Source: Vanessa cardui (taxonomy: Eukaryota; Arthropoda; Insecta; Lepidoptera; Nymphalidae). Taken from it: a DNA stretch of 64,000 nucleotides. Of the stretch, positions 52,828 through 63,955 are shown piece after piece (position 1 is the first letter of the stretch; the number at the start of each line of letters is the position of its first letter). Both the position numbers and the translations under genes were made by a program. The stretch lies in NCBI RefSeq assembly GCF_905220365.1, contig NC_061129.1, positions 3,224,803 through 3,288,802 of the forward strand, read 5' to 3'. Under the pieces are notes generated by a model that worked only from the letters and a program-made list of their open reading frames with translations, made no database searches and was not told where the DNA came from.

Positions 52828-52940
52828 TCCTACCGAAGTAGGACTGTCAAAAATATGTAAGACTCATTTGAGTGTTCCCCTCCACGGAAATCTTTAGTAA
52901 AAGGCGAAAGATTTATACGTTTTGAAGGGAAACCAGAGAT
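52828..52940 (-). ncRNA. U5 spliceosomal snRNA, copy 9
   Basis: Complete: loop I, Sm-like ATATTTTTGAC, hairpin TCCTAC-TTCG-GTAGGA with a stable UUCG loop. Promoter 52990-53010 at -70 to -50. A strong candidate for a functional copy. Confidence 0.94.
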
Positions 52941-53594
52941 ACCTTCCTATGAACACAAAACATATTCATATCTTCATTTGACTGTTACACCACCGCGATG
53001 TAGAACTGTTGAATTTTTGCTGAGCGACATCTACACATTGAGCGCGTCGCCTGTACAGGACACTAGATGGCGGTGATGGTTTATTCCAATGAAAACAGTA
53101 ACTTTGTCAAACAGTTTAAAGGCGTTGAGCAGTAATTATATTGTCATATGACCGGAATTATCATGAATGCGGCCATCGCTAGCAACGTTTTAACGTTGAA
53201 GAGGAATTGTTAGAAATTTTATTAAATGATAAAATTATAAATGTGCCCTGAAGATGATTAGGGCACGGTTATAAGGTTATAGCTGTTAAAAGTTGGCTAA
53301 ATTAATTAACTGTTTTTATTGTACAACAAGAGGTCCCAGTGTCACATTTTTAAATATCAAAATAAAAGGAGATTTTACTTTAGAAAACACAAATATAATC
53401 AACATAACAATATAGATTTGTTAAAAACCATCTTACATCATAATCTATGTAATCTTTACTGTTAATAAAATATTCCTATATTTAAATCTGAGTAATAATA
53501 ATGATAAAAAATATTTTTATATGTAAACTACATATATAGGTACCCAACTCGCATCTAATTCTAAATTACGTACCCTATTTCAAAGGTCATTATC
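52941..53594. other. Spacer between U5 copy 9 and 5S copy 23
   Basis: U5 promoter region, GTGCCCTGAAGATGATTAGG near 53246, then 5S upstream flank of the ACGTACCCTATTTC type. Confidence 0.62.
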
Positions 53595-53712
53595 GCCAAC
53601 GTCCATACCACGTTGAATACACCGGTTCTCGTCCGATCACCGAAGTTAAGCAACGTCGGGCGCGTTCAGTACTTGGATGGGTGACCGCCTGGGAACACCG
53701 CGTGCCGTTGGC
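53595..53712 (+). rRNA. 5S ribosomal RNA, copy 23
   Basis: Exact consensus, C at 111, TTTTT follows. Confidence 0.96.
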
Positions 53713-54367
53713 TTTTTGCGATAACTGATATCGAATTAAATCCACACCGTGTATTTCTTCCTGTTATCGATTTGTTTTTCTCTCTTTAAGTACGACAAAC
53801 AATACTTAATTTTATTTATTTGTTCGGAGATATTTTAATAAATTTACATTATTATTTCATATTTAAGCGAACGAAACATTAACGTCATAACTAGTTATAC
53901 TAATGTTATAAAAGCGAAACTTACGTCAGTCCATCTTGACGTGGTTCTTTTACAGCAAACCACTTTATTGAATTTGAATAAGGTTTTCAGCAAGCTTGAA
54001 CTCCGAAGAAGGACTCTGTAGGCTTCTTTTTATTCCTAAAACCTGAGAACCGACTCCCTAACAATTCCCTACAACACGAGCGGAACTGATAACAAAGTTT
54101 GTTAACGAATCTTTGGGAATAAAGTTTGAAATGAAATGAGAAAATTATACACGTGCCCTAAATTTAACTGCAATCATAATTATTGATGGTTAGAAAGAAC
54201 TATTTTATTTAAAATTTCATGTTTGTGGGATGTTGTTAGTATGAAAGAAATCAAGTTTAGATCTGAGAGTAATAATTATGATAAAAAATATTTTAAAATC
54301 TGAACTATGTAGGAACCCGACACGAATCTAATTTTTAATTACGTACCCTATTTCAAGGATTATAATC
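53713..54367. other. Spacer with conserved block
   Basis: Conserved block at 53914-54083 (-), GTGCCCTAAATTTAAC near 54153. Relative of 41262-42051. Confidence 0.66.
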
Positions 54368-54485
54368 GCCAACGTCCATACCACGTTGAATACACCGGTT
54401 CTCGTCCGATCACCGAAGTTAAGCAACGTCGGGCGCGTTCAGTACTTGGATGGGTGACCGCCTGGGAACACCGCGTGTCGTTGGC
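54368..54485 (+). rRNA. 5S ribosomal RNA, copy 24
   Basis: Exact consensus, T at 111, TTTTT follows. The downstream flank is interrupted after 53 bases by a Helitron. Confidence 0.96.
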
Positions 54486-54538
54486 TTTTTGCTATCACTT
54501 AGTCAAATTTAATACCATACCCGTATTCACTACGTATA

Positions 54539-57309
54539 TCTATACGTATAATAAATCTGTAGGGATGTCAATTCTGTACATGAAATATTTTTCCAAAATA
54601 ACTATCAAAGTTTAAAAAGGGGTCGATACTGATGACAAAAATGCAATCACTAAAATTTTTGTCTGTCTGTCTGTCTGTCCATATAACCGTTATAGAAACA
54701 AAAACTACTCGACGGATTTTAACGAAACTTGGTACAATTATTTTTCATACTCCTGAGCTGGTTATAGTATACTTTTCATCACGCTAAAGTCAATAGGAGC
54801 AGAGCAGTGAAGGGAAATGTCGGAAAAAACGGGAGAAGTTACTCCATATTTTGAGCTTCCGTCACGTGTACAACCTTAATGGTTAAAGCTACATAGAAAT
54901 TGTGTATTACGGAAATGTTCTCCTTAAAATTATATAAAAAATATCCCATGACAGCCTTTGTCTATCTTTTATGATTGACTCACAATAACACGTGTCACTC
55001 CCAATAGCTTAGTACTACGAAGTTTATAACACTTTCAATCATCCCAAATTAAAAAACTTAACAGTATTAACTATTCCATAAAAAAGAAGCATATAAATCG
55101 GTATAGAAACAACCAAGTTATACATGAAATACGCTAATAATAAATCTATCGCACGTAAATACTAAATCTATATTGCTATATAAATCTCTAGAGTCTGTCT
55201 GTACACTTATTTTTGTCGTAATTCGTCATAAGTATACATGACATAATTTTTACCATTTTAGACATTTTTGTCTGTCTATATGTTCTGCTATAAATAGAGA
55301 ACAGATGCACCATGCATCTTTATAAAAATTGGTATACAGGAAAAACATGTGCTTGCGCAAATGATAGGTTATCTATATACAAAAGTGGATGTGTTTGTAT
55401 GTGTGTCATCGATAAACTCAGAAACTATTTGATTGATCATAAAGATTAAATGAATAAAGAGATTATGCTATCCCCATTGATGTAACTCGCCACCAGGTAG
55501 TACTGCGATATAAATATATCTACACCGTTCAAGCCATTGTCACGAAAATGAGTACGTACAAGTATTTTTTCACGGAGAAAGTGATTATTTCATCCGTATC
55601 ATTAAAAATAACCAACAGATGGCTGTTACGAGTATAACGATGCATTTCTAAGCTTCGGAATCAACATACCAACATAAAATACGTTTAGAAACAAATATAA
55701 TCCGAATTTATATTTTGAGAGTTGCCAAAACAGTCAACGTAATGATCAAGTTCCAGATCTTCGAACAAGCATCTTCACCAAGAGACACTGAAAAACCTGA
55801 CGAGCGAGCCCAACGACCGGATGATCAACGATTAAAATAGACTAAGTCAAAAACTAGAACCAATCTCAATAAATCCCAATGTGATCATTGGTTAAATGAA
55901 TATAGTATGCCCATATTGTCACGCTATGATGTTTAAAATAAACTGCTGGTATAGTGCTACTAAACTGGCAAAATGTACTTACCACAACTGGTTGAAACAC
56001 CAGAACCTCTTCTTATCTACGTGACGGGAACTACTGAGGAGTCTGAATATTACCTTAAGCATCACATCATCTGAATATTTCCATAAGCGACATCATTTGG
56101 AGCAACAAATATTGTACAATTCATAATTTTCGCGTCTACGTTTAAAGTGTATCATAGACTGGTTCACTTCTTCCAGTATCTAAATAAAATCTCCAGTTTC
56201 TGGAAATTTATTTCATGGAAAATGTAGAAAAAGATTGATCTTCAATGCATGTTCAGTTACCACAACTAATCGAGAAATCATCGCTAAATTTAGGATTAGG
56301 TATGCTTTATGAAAATAAATGTTTAGTAAAAGATTTTAAAACTGCTCTAGAAGGTGAAACAACAAATTATTCAAAGTCATTATTAATGCAGATAAAACGC
56401 CATTGAATGCAGAGCATGAAAGGCATTTCAATGCTGCCGTAGCTCCTGAAGTCACAGCTGTAGTTGTCGGTACAGAAATTACAAAACCAGGTATTGTTAT
56501 CATTAAGCGACAGAAAAACAATCAAGGTGTCGCTGAAACACATCAATCGTATGACAACTATTACGATTATCCAATTATAGATGGATATCATCTCGGACTG
56601 TATCAAAATACTCTCACGACAGGCTCTGTGACATCGAAGAGTTAGTTGTATGGATTTTTTTGCGTATCGTATAATGATTAGAGATGATCAATCTAACCAT
56701 ATTCTGAAGTGTCGTCAACTGTTTTAACAATTCATTGTTGACATATACGATATAGTCGAGAACGAACGATTAAACTACATTCGATACAACCAATCAAAAT
56801 TCTGAACCAAAGAGTACATTTATTTAATAGATACAATATCGAATGATATAGTATTTTCTGATATTGGACAAAGATCTTCGTACAGTGGAAGTCCAAGACA
56901 TATACACGAATATGCTTATTATGCTTTGACGTACGTTCGCAAGTATTAAATGTAAGTTGTAAATGTAATACCATCGATATTCGATAGGATAAAAGAGGAC
57001 GTGTTGGTTTGATGCAAACTTTTACAGACTATAGAAATTTAATTAAAAAATTCATCGAAACTATATAACATCGTGTAAGTTTATAGGTGTTATGACCAAT
57101 CTGCAGCCTATCGAGAACATCATTGAAGAAGATGAAATAGATGACGAATATTAAGTATATATATATATAATATATATATAAGAATTTGATTAGATCTCGC
57201 ATGTTTCTTTATTATTTGTACATTGTTGATGATCAGTAATTAATTACAAAATGAAAAAAAAATTTTTTTTCTGCGACTAATGCCCGGCGAAGCGGGTGGG
57301 TATAGCTAG
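54539..57309 (+). mobile_element. Decayed Helitron
   Basis: Starts TCTATACGTATAATAAATC after A and ends with hairpin GCCCGGCGAAGCGGGT (57282-57297) and TATAGCTAG before T: the Helitron 5'-TC, 3'-hairpin-CTAG, A/T target pattern. 2.77 kb. Near the start are a TCTG microsatellite (54660-54680) and the ACTCGACGGATTTTAACG motif common at such ends. The unoccupied site is at 51561/51562 in the inverted copy. Confidence 0.9.
56260..57010 (+). pseudogene. Helitron Rep N-terminal remnant
   Basis: The frame at 56403-56645 (NAEHERHFNAAVAPEVTAVV … DGYHLGLYQ) corresponds to the Helitron-like N-terminal domain that also occurs in the Helitron at 17493-20117 (there DRRLTQEHPGRYNAPSTNEV … DGYNFALYQ). Homology continues in other frames to about 57000. 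No HUH or helicase region remains. Confidence 0.75.
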
Positions 57310-57597
57310 TGTATTATATTATTGTTTCTTTAAGTTGATACAATGCTTTTTATCTGTGACCATTATTCAATTAATTTGTATTTAATAAATATTAAAGTAA
57401 ATTAATTATAGTTTTATAAATGAGTCTTACAGATTTTTGACAGTCCTACTTCAGTAGCATTAATAAACATTAGTACGAAAAGAATAAGAGATAAAATCGA
57501 AAATTTAATTCAGTAAAGGAGGCAATCTCGCTATAAAAAGAACGACTGACAAAGTATTAGTTTATTTGTATTTAATAAATATTAAAGTAAATTAATT
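57310..57597. other. Spacer right of Helitron, with U5 3' fragment
   Basis: TGTATTATATTATTGTTTC continues the 5S-downstream flank interrupted at 54538. A 32-bp TTTGTATTTAATAAATATTAAAG stretch occurs twice (about 57376 and 57565). Confidence 0.65.
57418..57460 (+). pseudogene. U5 snRNA 3' fragment
   Basis: AAATGAGTCTTAC, Sm-like AGATTTTTGAC and a damaged hairpin (TCCTACTTCAGTAGCA). The 5' two thirds are absent. Confidence 0.82.
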
Positions 57598-57629
57598 ACC
57601 GGTGTATTCAACGTGATATGGACGTTGGC
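57598..57629 (-). pseudogene. 5S rRNA 5' fragment (32 nt)
   Basis: Same 32 bases and junction as 51433-51464, inverted, with one change (GTGATATGG). Confidence 0.92.
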
Positions 57630-59346
57630 AATAGTGGTAATCGAAATAGTGTAGCAATTTTACAGCTAAAACTAAAATGTAACCACAATATTAAATCAGT
57701 TTCTCCTATTGCGCCTGCTGCCATATAAAATACAAACCGAACAAAATTAACACTATTAACATTTTCACTTAATATTAAAACGAGCGTAAACATTGCGCAA
57801 TTATAAAAAAATAAATCGGTCTCAACGTGTCGACTGTTAAGTAAAACTAACTGTGGCAAATACTCCATTTCATTAAACTGAGACTAAAATATGATAAAAT
57901 AAAAATTGTACGTTCATAATTTAAAAACCAGTAGAACAAAGAAAGAAAAAATAAAGATTACACTTAAAAAAAATGCAAATCTTACAAAATTATAACTCCG
58001 AAATTAACGAATTATGAAAGTGCCCTAAACAACTCAATTACCTGTCCCTATAACAGTTGGAAACCACGATGAATAGTTAGCATAAGATGTTTTAAACGTT
58101 TTCCAACAAACATTGTGATGTGATTTTCACGCTATAGACTTTCGGATATGTTTTACTATATTTCAATTGGGCCGACACGTGTAGCATTATTGTTTACATA
58201 GTGTAATCCAATCGAAGGAGAACTAAAGCTTAAATTCATGGGATTTGCCATATTGTACACAAATAACATTTCTTGAGTTATGTCTTTCATTACAATACAA
58301 CCGAAATAGTGTAGCAATTGTACAGCTAAATCTAAGATGTAACCAAAATATTAAATCAGTTTCTCCTACTGCGCCTGCTGCCATATAAAAATACAAACTC
58401 AATTAAATCGAATACACCAGTGACGTACGTAATTTACACTAAAATACGTGTTTAGTACCTGTACGGTTTAGTTTTTAAAGAGGACTTAAAATAAACTATT
58501 ATTATTTCAAAGTCTGACATTGATTCCTATATTACTAACAATATCCCATATAATAAATAAAATATTACATTATTACCATCGATAATTATGACTGCTGTTA
58601 AATTTAGGGCACCTGTATAATATTCTCATTTCGTTTCACACTTTGATCCCTATAATTTAGGTTTCATCGAGAACTATTGCTATTAATTGTGTTTGACAAA
58701 TATTAATAATATTCAAGGTTAGTGTATTCATGCTTCCGTTGCATTATTGTACTTAGAGCCTTACATAAGAAATTTGCTTTTAAGGGATACCTGGTTCTAA
58801 AATTAATTAAAATAATTAATTTTAGTTTAAAATTAATTACAAACTATGAACATTGATAATGTATAAAAACCTAATTTTATCATATGCACTCGCGTGCGGG
58901 AGCTGGTCCTCACGTTTGACGAATAAAAAGAAGACCATGAATTCCTTCCTTGGAGTTCAAGCTTGCTTCAAAACTTTTTTAGATTTAATTCAGTGGTTTG
59001 ACAGTGAAAGAGCTATATCAAGACTGACTGAGTTAGATTCGCATTAGTATAACTAATTGTTGTTATTAAACCAATGTTTCGCTTCGCATGAATGTGAAAT
59101 GTGAATTAATTGACATGTCTTCCAACAAAATAATATAACTATTAAACACACTTTAATTACAGGCCCTAGCGATTGAATACAAAGAACTGCAATTATTAAA
59201 ATTGGCTTTCCAACGCTATCAGCGTTAAACTAAAATGATGATAGTAGATAATGAGTATATTCGGCTTACTTTAAGAAACACAAATAATCGATTAAAGTAA
59301 AAAATAGACGGTGAAAGCTTAAACTTGATATCAGCAATAGCAAAAA
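57630..59346. other. Spacer, right arm of inverted duplication
   Basis: 57630-57745 and 58300-59346 pair with 50423-51432. About 57745-58300 is an extra piece of the 'AACAGTTGG / ATTGCGCAATTAT' module also at 52220-52760. Conserved block at 58887-59042 (+). The GTGTAGCAATT…TACAGCTAAA stretch occurs twice (57645, 58308). Confidence 0.65.
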
Positions 59347-59464
59347 GCCAACGGCACGCGGTGTTCCCAGGCGGTCACCCACCCAAGTACTGAACGCGCC
59401 CGACGTTGCTTAACTTCGGTGATCGGACGAGAACCGGTGTATTCAACGTGGTATGGACGTTGGC
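59347..59464 (-). rRNA. 5S ribosomal RNA, copy 25
   Basis: Full length, A83G, C at 111. Inverted partner of 50305-50422. Confidence 0.93.
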
Positions 59465-60490
59465 GATTAGCGTTCCATATTTAAGGTACAATTTAAACAA
59501 AGTTTATTCACATACAAATTACTTAAATAAATCCTAATTCTAAAAAAAAACTTATTTTTATGCTCACCCTTCATAAAAATATTATAGAGAAATTTACTTA
59601 ATATTTACAGGTTGTCTATTATATGTTCGAACAGAAATATAAAAACAGACATTACTATGTCTAATTCTAGAAAATCTGGATCTGGATTTCTCTTAGTAAC
59701 TTTCAACCGCTCTCATAGTGGTACTACTAATTCGGGTATTTCTTACCTGATAAACTGCCTGAATTAATTTTTAGTGACCTTTTAATTATATCATGTATTA
59801 GGAAATATACTATTTACTTTTTTATTTTATATTAAAACAAAATGTAAACATTATGCAATTATTAAATAAAATTTGGATATGACGAGTCGACTGTCAGGTA
59901 AATAAGCAATGTGACTAAAATGCTATTTTTCAAAAAACTTTTAATATAGTACGTAAGACCACCATACGAAATCTTATGGAACAGACATCGAAAAAATAAA
60001 GATATTCCATCATAACAAAATACAGCTCTTACAAATTATAAGCTCGAAATGAACGAATTATGAAACTGCCCTAGACAACTAAATTACCTGTCATTTTAAC
60101 AGTTGGGAACCACAACGAATATTTAACAGTAGCTGATTCAAACTTTTGCAGCAAATAAAACAATGCAATTCTTACTATAAAAACTAACAGATATGTTTAA
60201 CTATTTTGATGGCATGATTGTTCCCGTATAGTCTAATCCGATCGAAGGCGGGATAAAGCTATACTCAAGAATAACTTATTTCATGGGATTTGCTATGTCG
60301 TACCCTATCAACAGACCTTGATTAATGTTTTTCCTTACAATACTACATAATTCTACTTAACTTCTTGTACCTACTTCATCATTACTTCTAACTTTACGGC
60401 AACGGCTCCGTTGTTGTTACTGACCCAATTATTGACAATTAACAATAAAAACTAATCATACTTCAACGGTATTACACCAAGATTTATTAA
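59465..60490. other. Spacer, 'TGCTCACCCT' module, diverged
   Basis: Diverged inverted copy of the 22178-23190 module; CTGCCCTAGACAACTAAAT near 60064. 60355-60480 has no match noticed elsewhere. Confidence 0.6.
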
Positions 60491-60536
60491 CCCTACCGAA
60501 GTAGGACTGTCAAAAATATCTAAGACTCATTTGAGT
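60491..60536 (-). pseudogene. U5 snRNA 3' fragment
   Basis: Hairpin, Sm-like ATATTTTTGAC and GACTCATTTGAGT (read on +), then the gene breaks into ATCGATAACAG, a 5S-downstream flank. Confidence 0.88.
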
Positions 60537-60595
60537 ATCGATAACAGTAAAAAATACACAGTGTGAATTTAAATTGGAAATAGCAATACCAAAAA

Positions 60596-60713
60596 GCCAA
60601 CGGCACGCGGTGTTCCCAGGCGGTCACCCATCCAAGTACTGAACGCGCCCGACGTTGCTTAACTTCGGTGATCGGACGAGAACCGGTGTATTCAACGTGG
60701 TATGGACGTTGGC
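60596..60713 (-). rRNA. 5S ribosomal RNA, copy 26
   Basis: Exact consensus, C at 111, T5 terminator. Confidence 0.96.
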
Positions 60714-61276
60714 ATATGCAGGATTTAAATATAGGAACATTTTATTAATAGTAAATAAATGGATTATGATGTAAGATAGTATTTAACAAAACCTTTATTG
60801 TTGTGTTGATTATATTTGTGTTTTCTAAATGAAAATCTCCTTTTATTTGGGTATTTAAAAATGTGACACTGGAACCTTTACTTTACAATAAAAACAGTTA
60901 ATTAATTTAGTCAACTTTTAACAGCTACAACCTTATAACCGTGCCCTAATTAACATTAGGGTACATTGATAATTTTATCATCTGATAAAATTTCTAACAA
61001 TTCCTCTCTAACATTACAACGTTCCTTGACACTACGCTACTCTACGTACCTAGACTAGCCACGGTCGTATTCATGATCATTCCGACTGCTCGATTCATTT
61101 GAACCATTTGAGAAGTTACGCTTTGTATTGAAATAAACCGTCAACGCCATCTAGTGTGTTCTTCATACGGCACGCACCATAGATAGATGTCGCTTAGCAA
61201 AAACTCAACAGTTCTACATCGCGATGGTAAAACGATCAAATCAAAATATAAGTACATTTTGTGTTTTGTTTGTGGT
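60714..61276. other. 5S-to-U5 spacer
   Basis: CATTAGGGTACATTGATAAT near 60954, CGCCATCTAGTGTG near 61145, PSE-like block 61208-61228. Confidence 0.63.
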
Positions 61277-61389
61277 ATCTCTGGTTTCCCTTCAAAACGT
61301 ATAAATCTTTCGCCTTTTACTAAAGATTTCCGTGGAGGGGAACACTCAAATGAGTCTTAGATATTTTTGACAGTCCTACATCGGTAGGT
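61277..61389 (+). ncRNA. U5 spliceosomal snRNA, copy 10
   Basis: Complete: loop I, Sm-like ATATTTTTGAC, hairpin CCTAC-ATCG-GTAGG. Promoter at -69 to -49 with AAAATATAAG near -30. Candidate functional. Confidence 0.94.
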
Positions 61390-62350
61390 TTAATATTACA
61401 CAACATACATCATTGAAATATCCCTAAGTTGTAATATGAACTTGTACCAATGAATTTGCGTAATGTATTGGAATGAAAGACGTCACTCAAGAAATGTTAG
61501 TTGTGTACAACGTAGCAAATCCCACTAAATACGTTAATTTACATTACTTCTCCTTCGATTGGCTTAGACTTTGTGTAAACAATCATGCTACAAGTGTCGG
61601 CCCTAGTGGAATATAGTAAAACATATCTAAAGGCTATATAGTGAAAATTACATCATAATGTTTGAAACACCCAAAGCTAACTATTCATCGAGGTTTCCAA
61701 CTGCTTTAGGGACAAGTAATTTAATTGTTTAGGGCACTTTCATAATTCGTTCATTTCGGAGTTATAATTTTTAGGAGTTGTATTTTTTTTAAGTAAGATC
61801 TTTATTTTTTCGTAACGTACAATTTTTATTTTATTACATTTTTTTCTCTAGTCAGTCAGTCAGTCAGTTTAATTAAATGGAGTATTTACCACAGTTAGTT
61901 TTACCTAACAGTCGACACGTTGCGACCGATTTATTTTTAATTATAGTTGCGCAATCGTTACATTTATTTTCATATTAAGTAAAAATGTAAACAGTGTATT
62001 TAGTAATGTATAGTATAATTAAAAAGATAGATAAATATTAAGGAAGGGATAAACATTAGTTAAGGGCATTTGTCAGGTAAGACATATCTTAATTATTAGT
62101 ACAACTATGAGAGTGGTTAAAAGTTATTACGAAAGATCAAGAGCGTTTTTTTCTAGAATTACACATAGTAATGTCTGCTTTAATATTTCTCATATAATAG
62201 ACAACCTTTATATATTAAGTAAATTTCTCTATAATAATTCTATGTAGGGTTAACATAAAAATAAGATTTTTTGGAAATTAGGATTTATTTTAATAATTCC
62301 TATGTAAATAAAGTTTGTTTTACATGTACATTAAATATGTGAAACTAATC
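61390..62350. other. Spacer, 'TTTCCAACTGC / GTAGGGTTAACAT' module
   Basis: Diverged form of the 22178-23190 module: GTCGGCCCTAG, TTAGGGCACTTTCATAAT (about 61731), CAGTCAGTCAGTCAG repeat (about 61853), TTAAGGGCATTTGTCAGG (about 62062). Confidence 0.62.
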
Positions 62351-62468
62351 GCCAACGTCCATACCACGTTGAATACACCGGTTCTCGTCCGATCACCGAA
62401 GTTAAGCAACGTCGGGCGCGTTCAGTACTTGGATGGGTGACCGCCTGGGAACACCGCGTGCCGTTGGC
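62351..62468 (+). rRNA. 5S ribosomal RNA, copy 27
   Basis: Exact consensus, C at 111, TTTTT follows. Last 5S copy in the window. Confidence 0.96.
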
Positions 62469-63281
62469 TTTTTGCTATCACTCAGTTAAATTTAATATAG
62501 ATTATGTTTTTGTTCGAATCAAATCATCGGAAAAATGTTCGAAATACGAATTTTGTGATGGTCCTCTTACATACAAATTAACTAAAATTGCTAATATGCT
62601 AATTAACTAAATTGATAAAAAAATTTGCTAACTAAAAAATACAAAGTTGTTGTTGATTGGCATCAATATCAGTTACTTGTCTAACTTTTTTAACCGACCT
62701 GTCAGGGACGATACGTGAGGCCTCTACTAAAGTTTGGAATTCAATGCTATTACTAAAAAAACACCTTAGTATCGGCCACATCGAGACAGCCACCGTTCAA
62801 TAATCTATTATAATCTACTATTCACAAAAATACTATTAACAAACAAACACAATTATATTTAATAAAAATAACAAGAACATGAAACAATACTTTAAACATG
62901 CAACTGAAATCCATCTTTTTATCCTCTGTCTCAACTAATATGGCCGTCGCCTGCCCGCCTGTCAGATATCTTCTGTAATGTTTCTTCGTATGTCCGGTGA
63001 CGTCACTTCATTTTCGTTCAACACTATATAAATATTAGACACGGTAAAAACAGCCACACCAGCCTGTTCCCAGGCTTGCCTACGAATGACACAGAATAGG
63101 AATGGCTGGAGGAAATTGGTGTGAAATGCTCAGGAGATTCACAAGCATGGTGGTCACGACCCTCAGTAATGAGGAAACGACTGGGAAGAATAAATATTAT
63201 GAATGTAAACTTAACTATTACGGTCTGTCTGTCGTTCTTTCACGACCAAACCGCTGATCCGAATTTGATGATATTTTATAT
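62469..63281. other. Sequence outside the repeat cluster
   Basis: Apart from a short LINE-like trace (TTTGGAATTCAATGC … ACCTTAGTATCGGCCAC, about 62733-62780), nothing repeats elsewhere in the window. No convincing gene. Confidence 0.55.
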
Positions 63282-63549
63282 AACAACAACTACAACAGCC
63301 TGTAAATTTCCACTGCTGGGCTAAAGGCCTCCTCTCCCTTTGAGGAGAAGGTTTTGGAACATATTCCACCACGCTGTTCCAACGCGGGTTGGCGGAATAC
63401 ACATGTGGCAGAATTTCTATGAAATTTGTCACATGCAGGTTTCCTCACGATGTTTACCTTCACCGCTGAGCACGAGATGAATTATAAAGACAAATTAAGC
63501 ACATGAATCAGCGGTGCTTGCGTTCTAACCACTGGGCCATCTCGACTCT
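63282..63549 (-). mobile_element. tRNA-derived SINE (lepidopteran type), B box deleted
   Basis: On the - strand: head GAGATGGCCCAGTGGTTAGA containing a Pol III A box (about 63521-63540), then CACATGTGTATTCC, GGAGGCCTTTAGCCCAGCAG and a GTTGTTGTTA-like tail (63282-63290). The stretch that normally carries the B box (GGGTTCAAACCC type) between head and body is missing. The family resembles the SINE called Metulj in Heliconius; that name is from memory. Confidence 0.72.
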
Positions 63550-63955
63550 TTTTTAGTTATTTGCTATAAAGCAAACTTGAACTCCTATGTCCTTTACACA
63601 GGCTCCTTTTTGCCTAACACATGACAACCAACACCGTAACACACGAGCGTCGCCGGGGGCGACTACTAGTACATTATAATTTTGCTTTACAAACAAATTC
63701 TTTTCTGTGAACCAGTCTTGTATCTGTGATAAGGCACTGTTGATATCGTCGTCATAATATGTTAATCACGTAAGGGACTTTTATGGAAATTACCGGAACG
63801 AATATAATGTCAAGTGATAATCGCCATTTGCAAACAAGGAAACCACTTGTGCTAAATATAATCCCTTAGCTATATACTATGTAAGTATATTATAATAATA
63901 AACTTAATTGATTATCATTACATAGTATAAAACAAAGTCGCTTACCGCTGCCTGT
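63550..63955. other. Spacer with weak copy of conserved block
   Basis: 63572-63655 resembles the conserved block (AAACTTGAACTCC … GGCTCCTTTTTGCC … CACGAGCG). The rest is AT-rich with no gene seen. Confidence 0.5.

Noticed and set aside
1183..62468. 5S copies as 5S-derived SINEs (SINE3 type)
   Set aside because: The copies are full length, end in a T-run directly after the gene, lack a common 3' body, tail or target duplications, and alternate with U5 genes.
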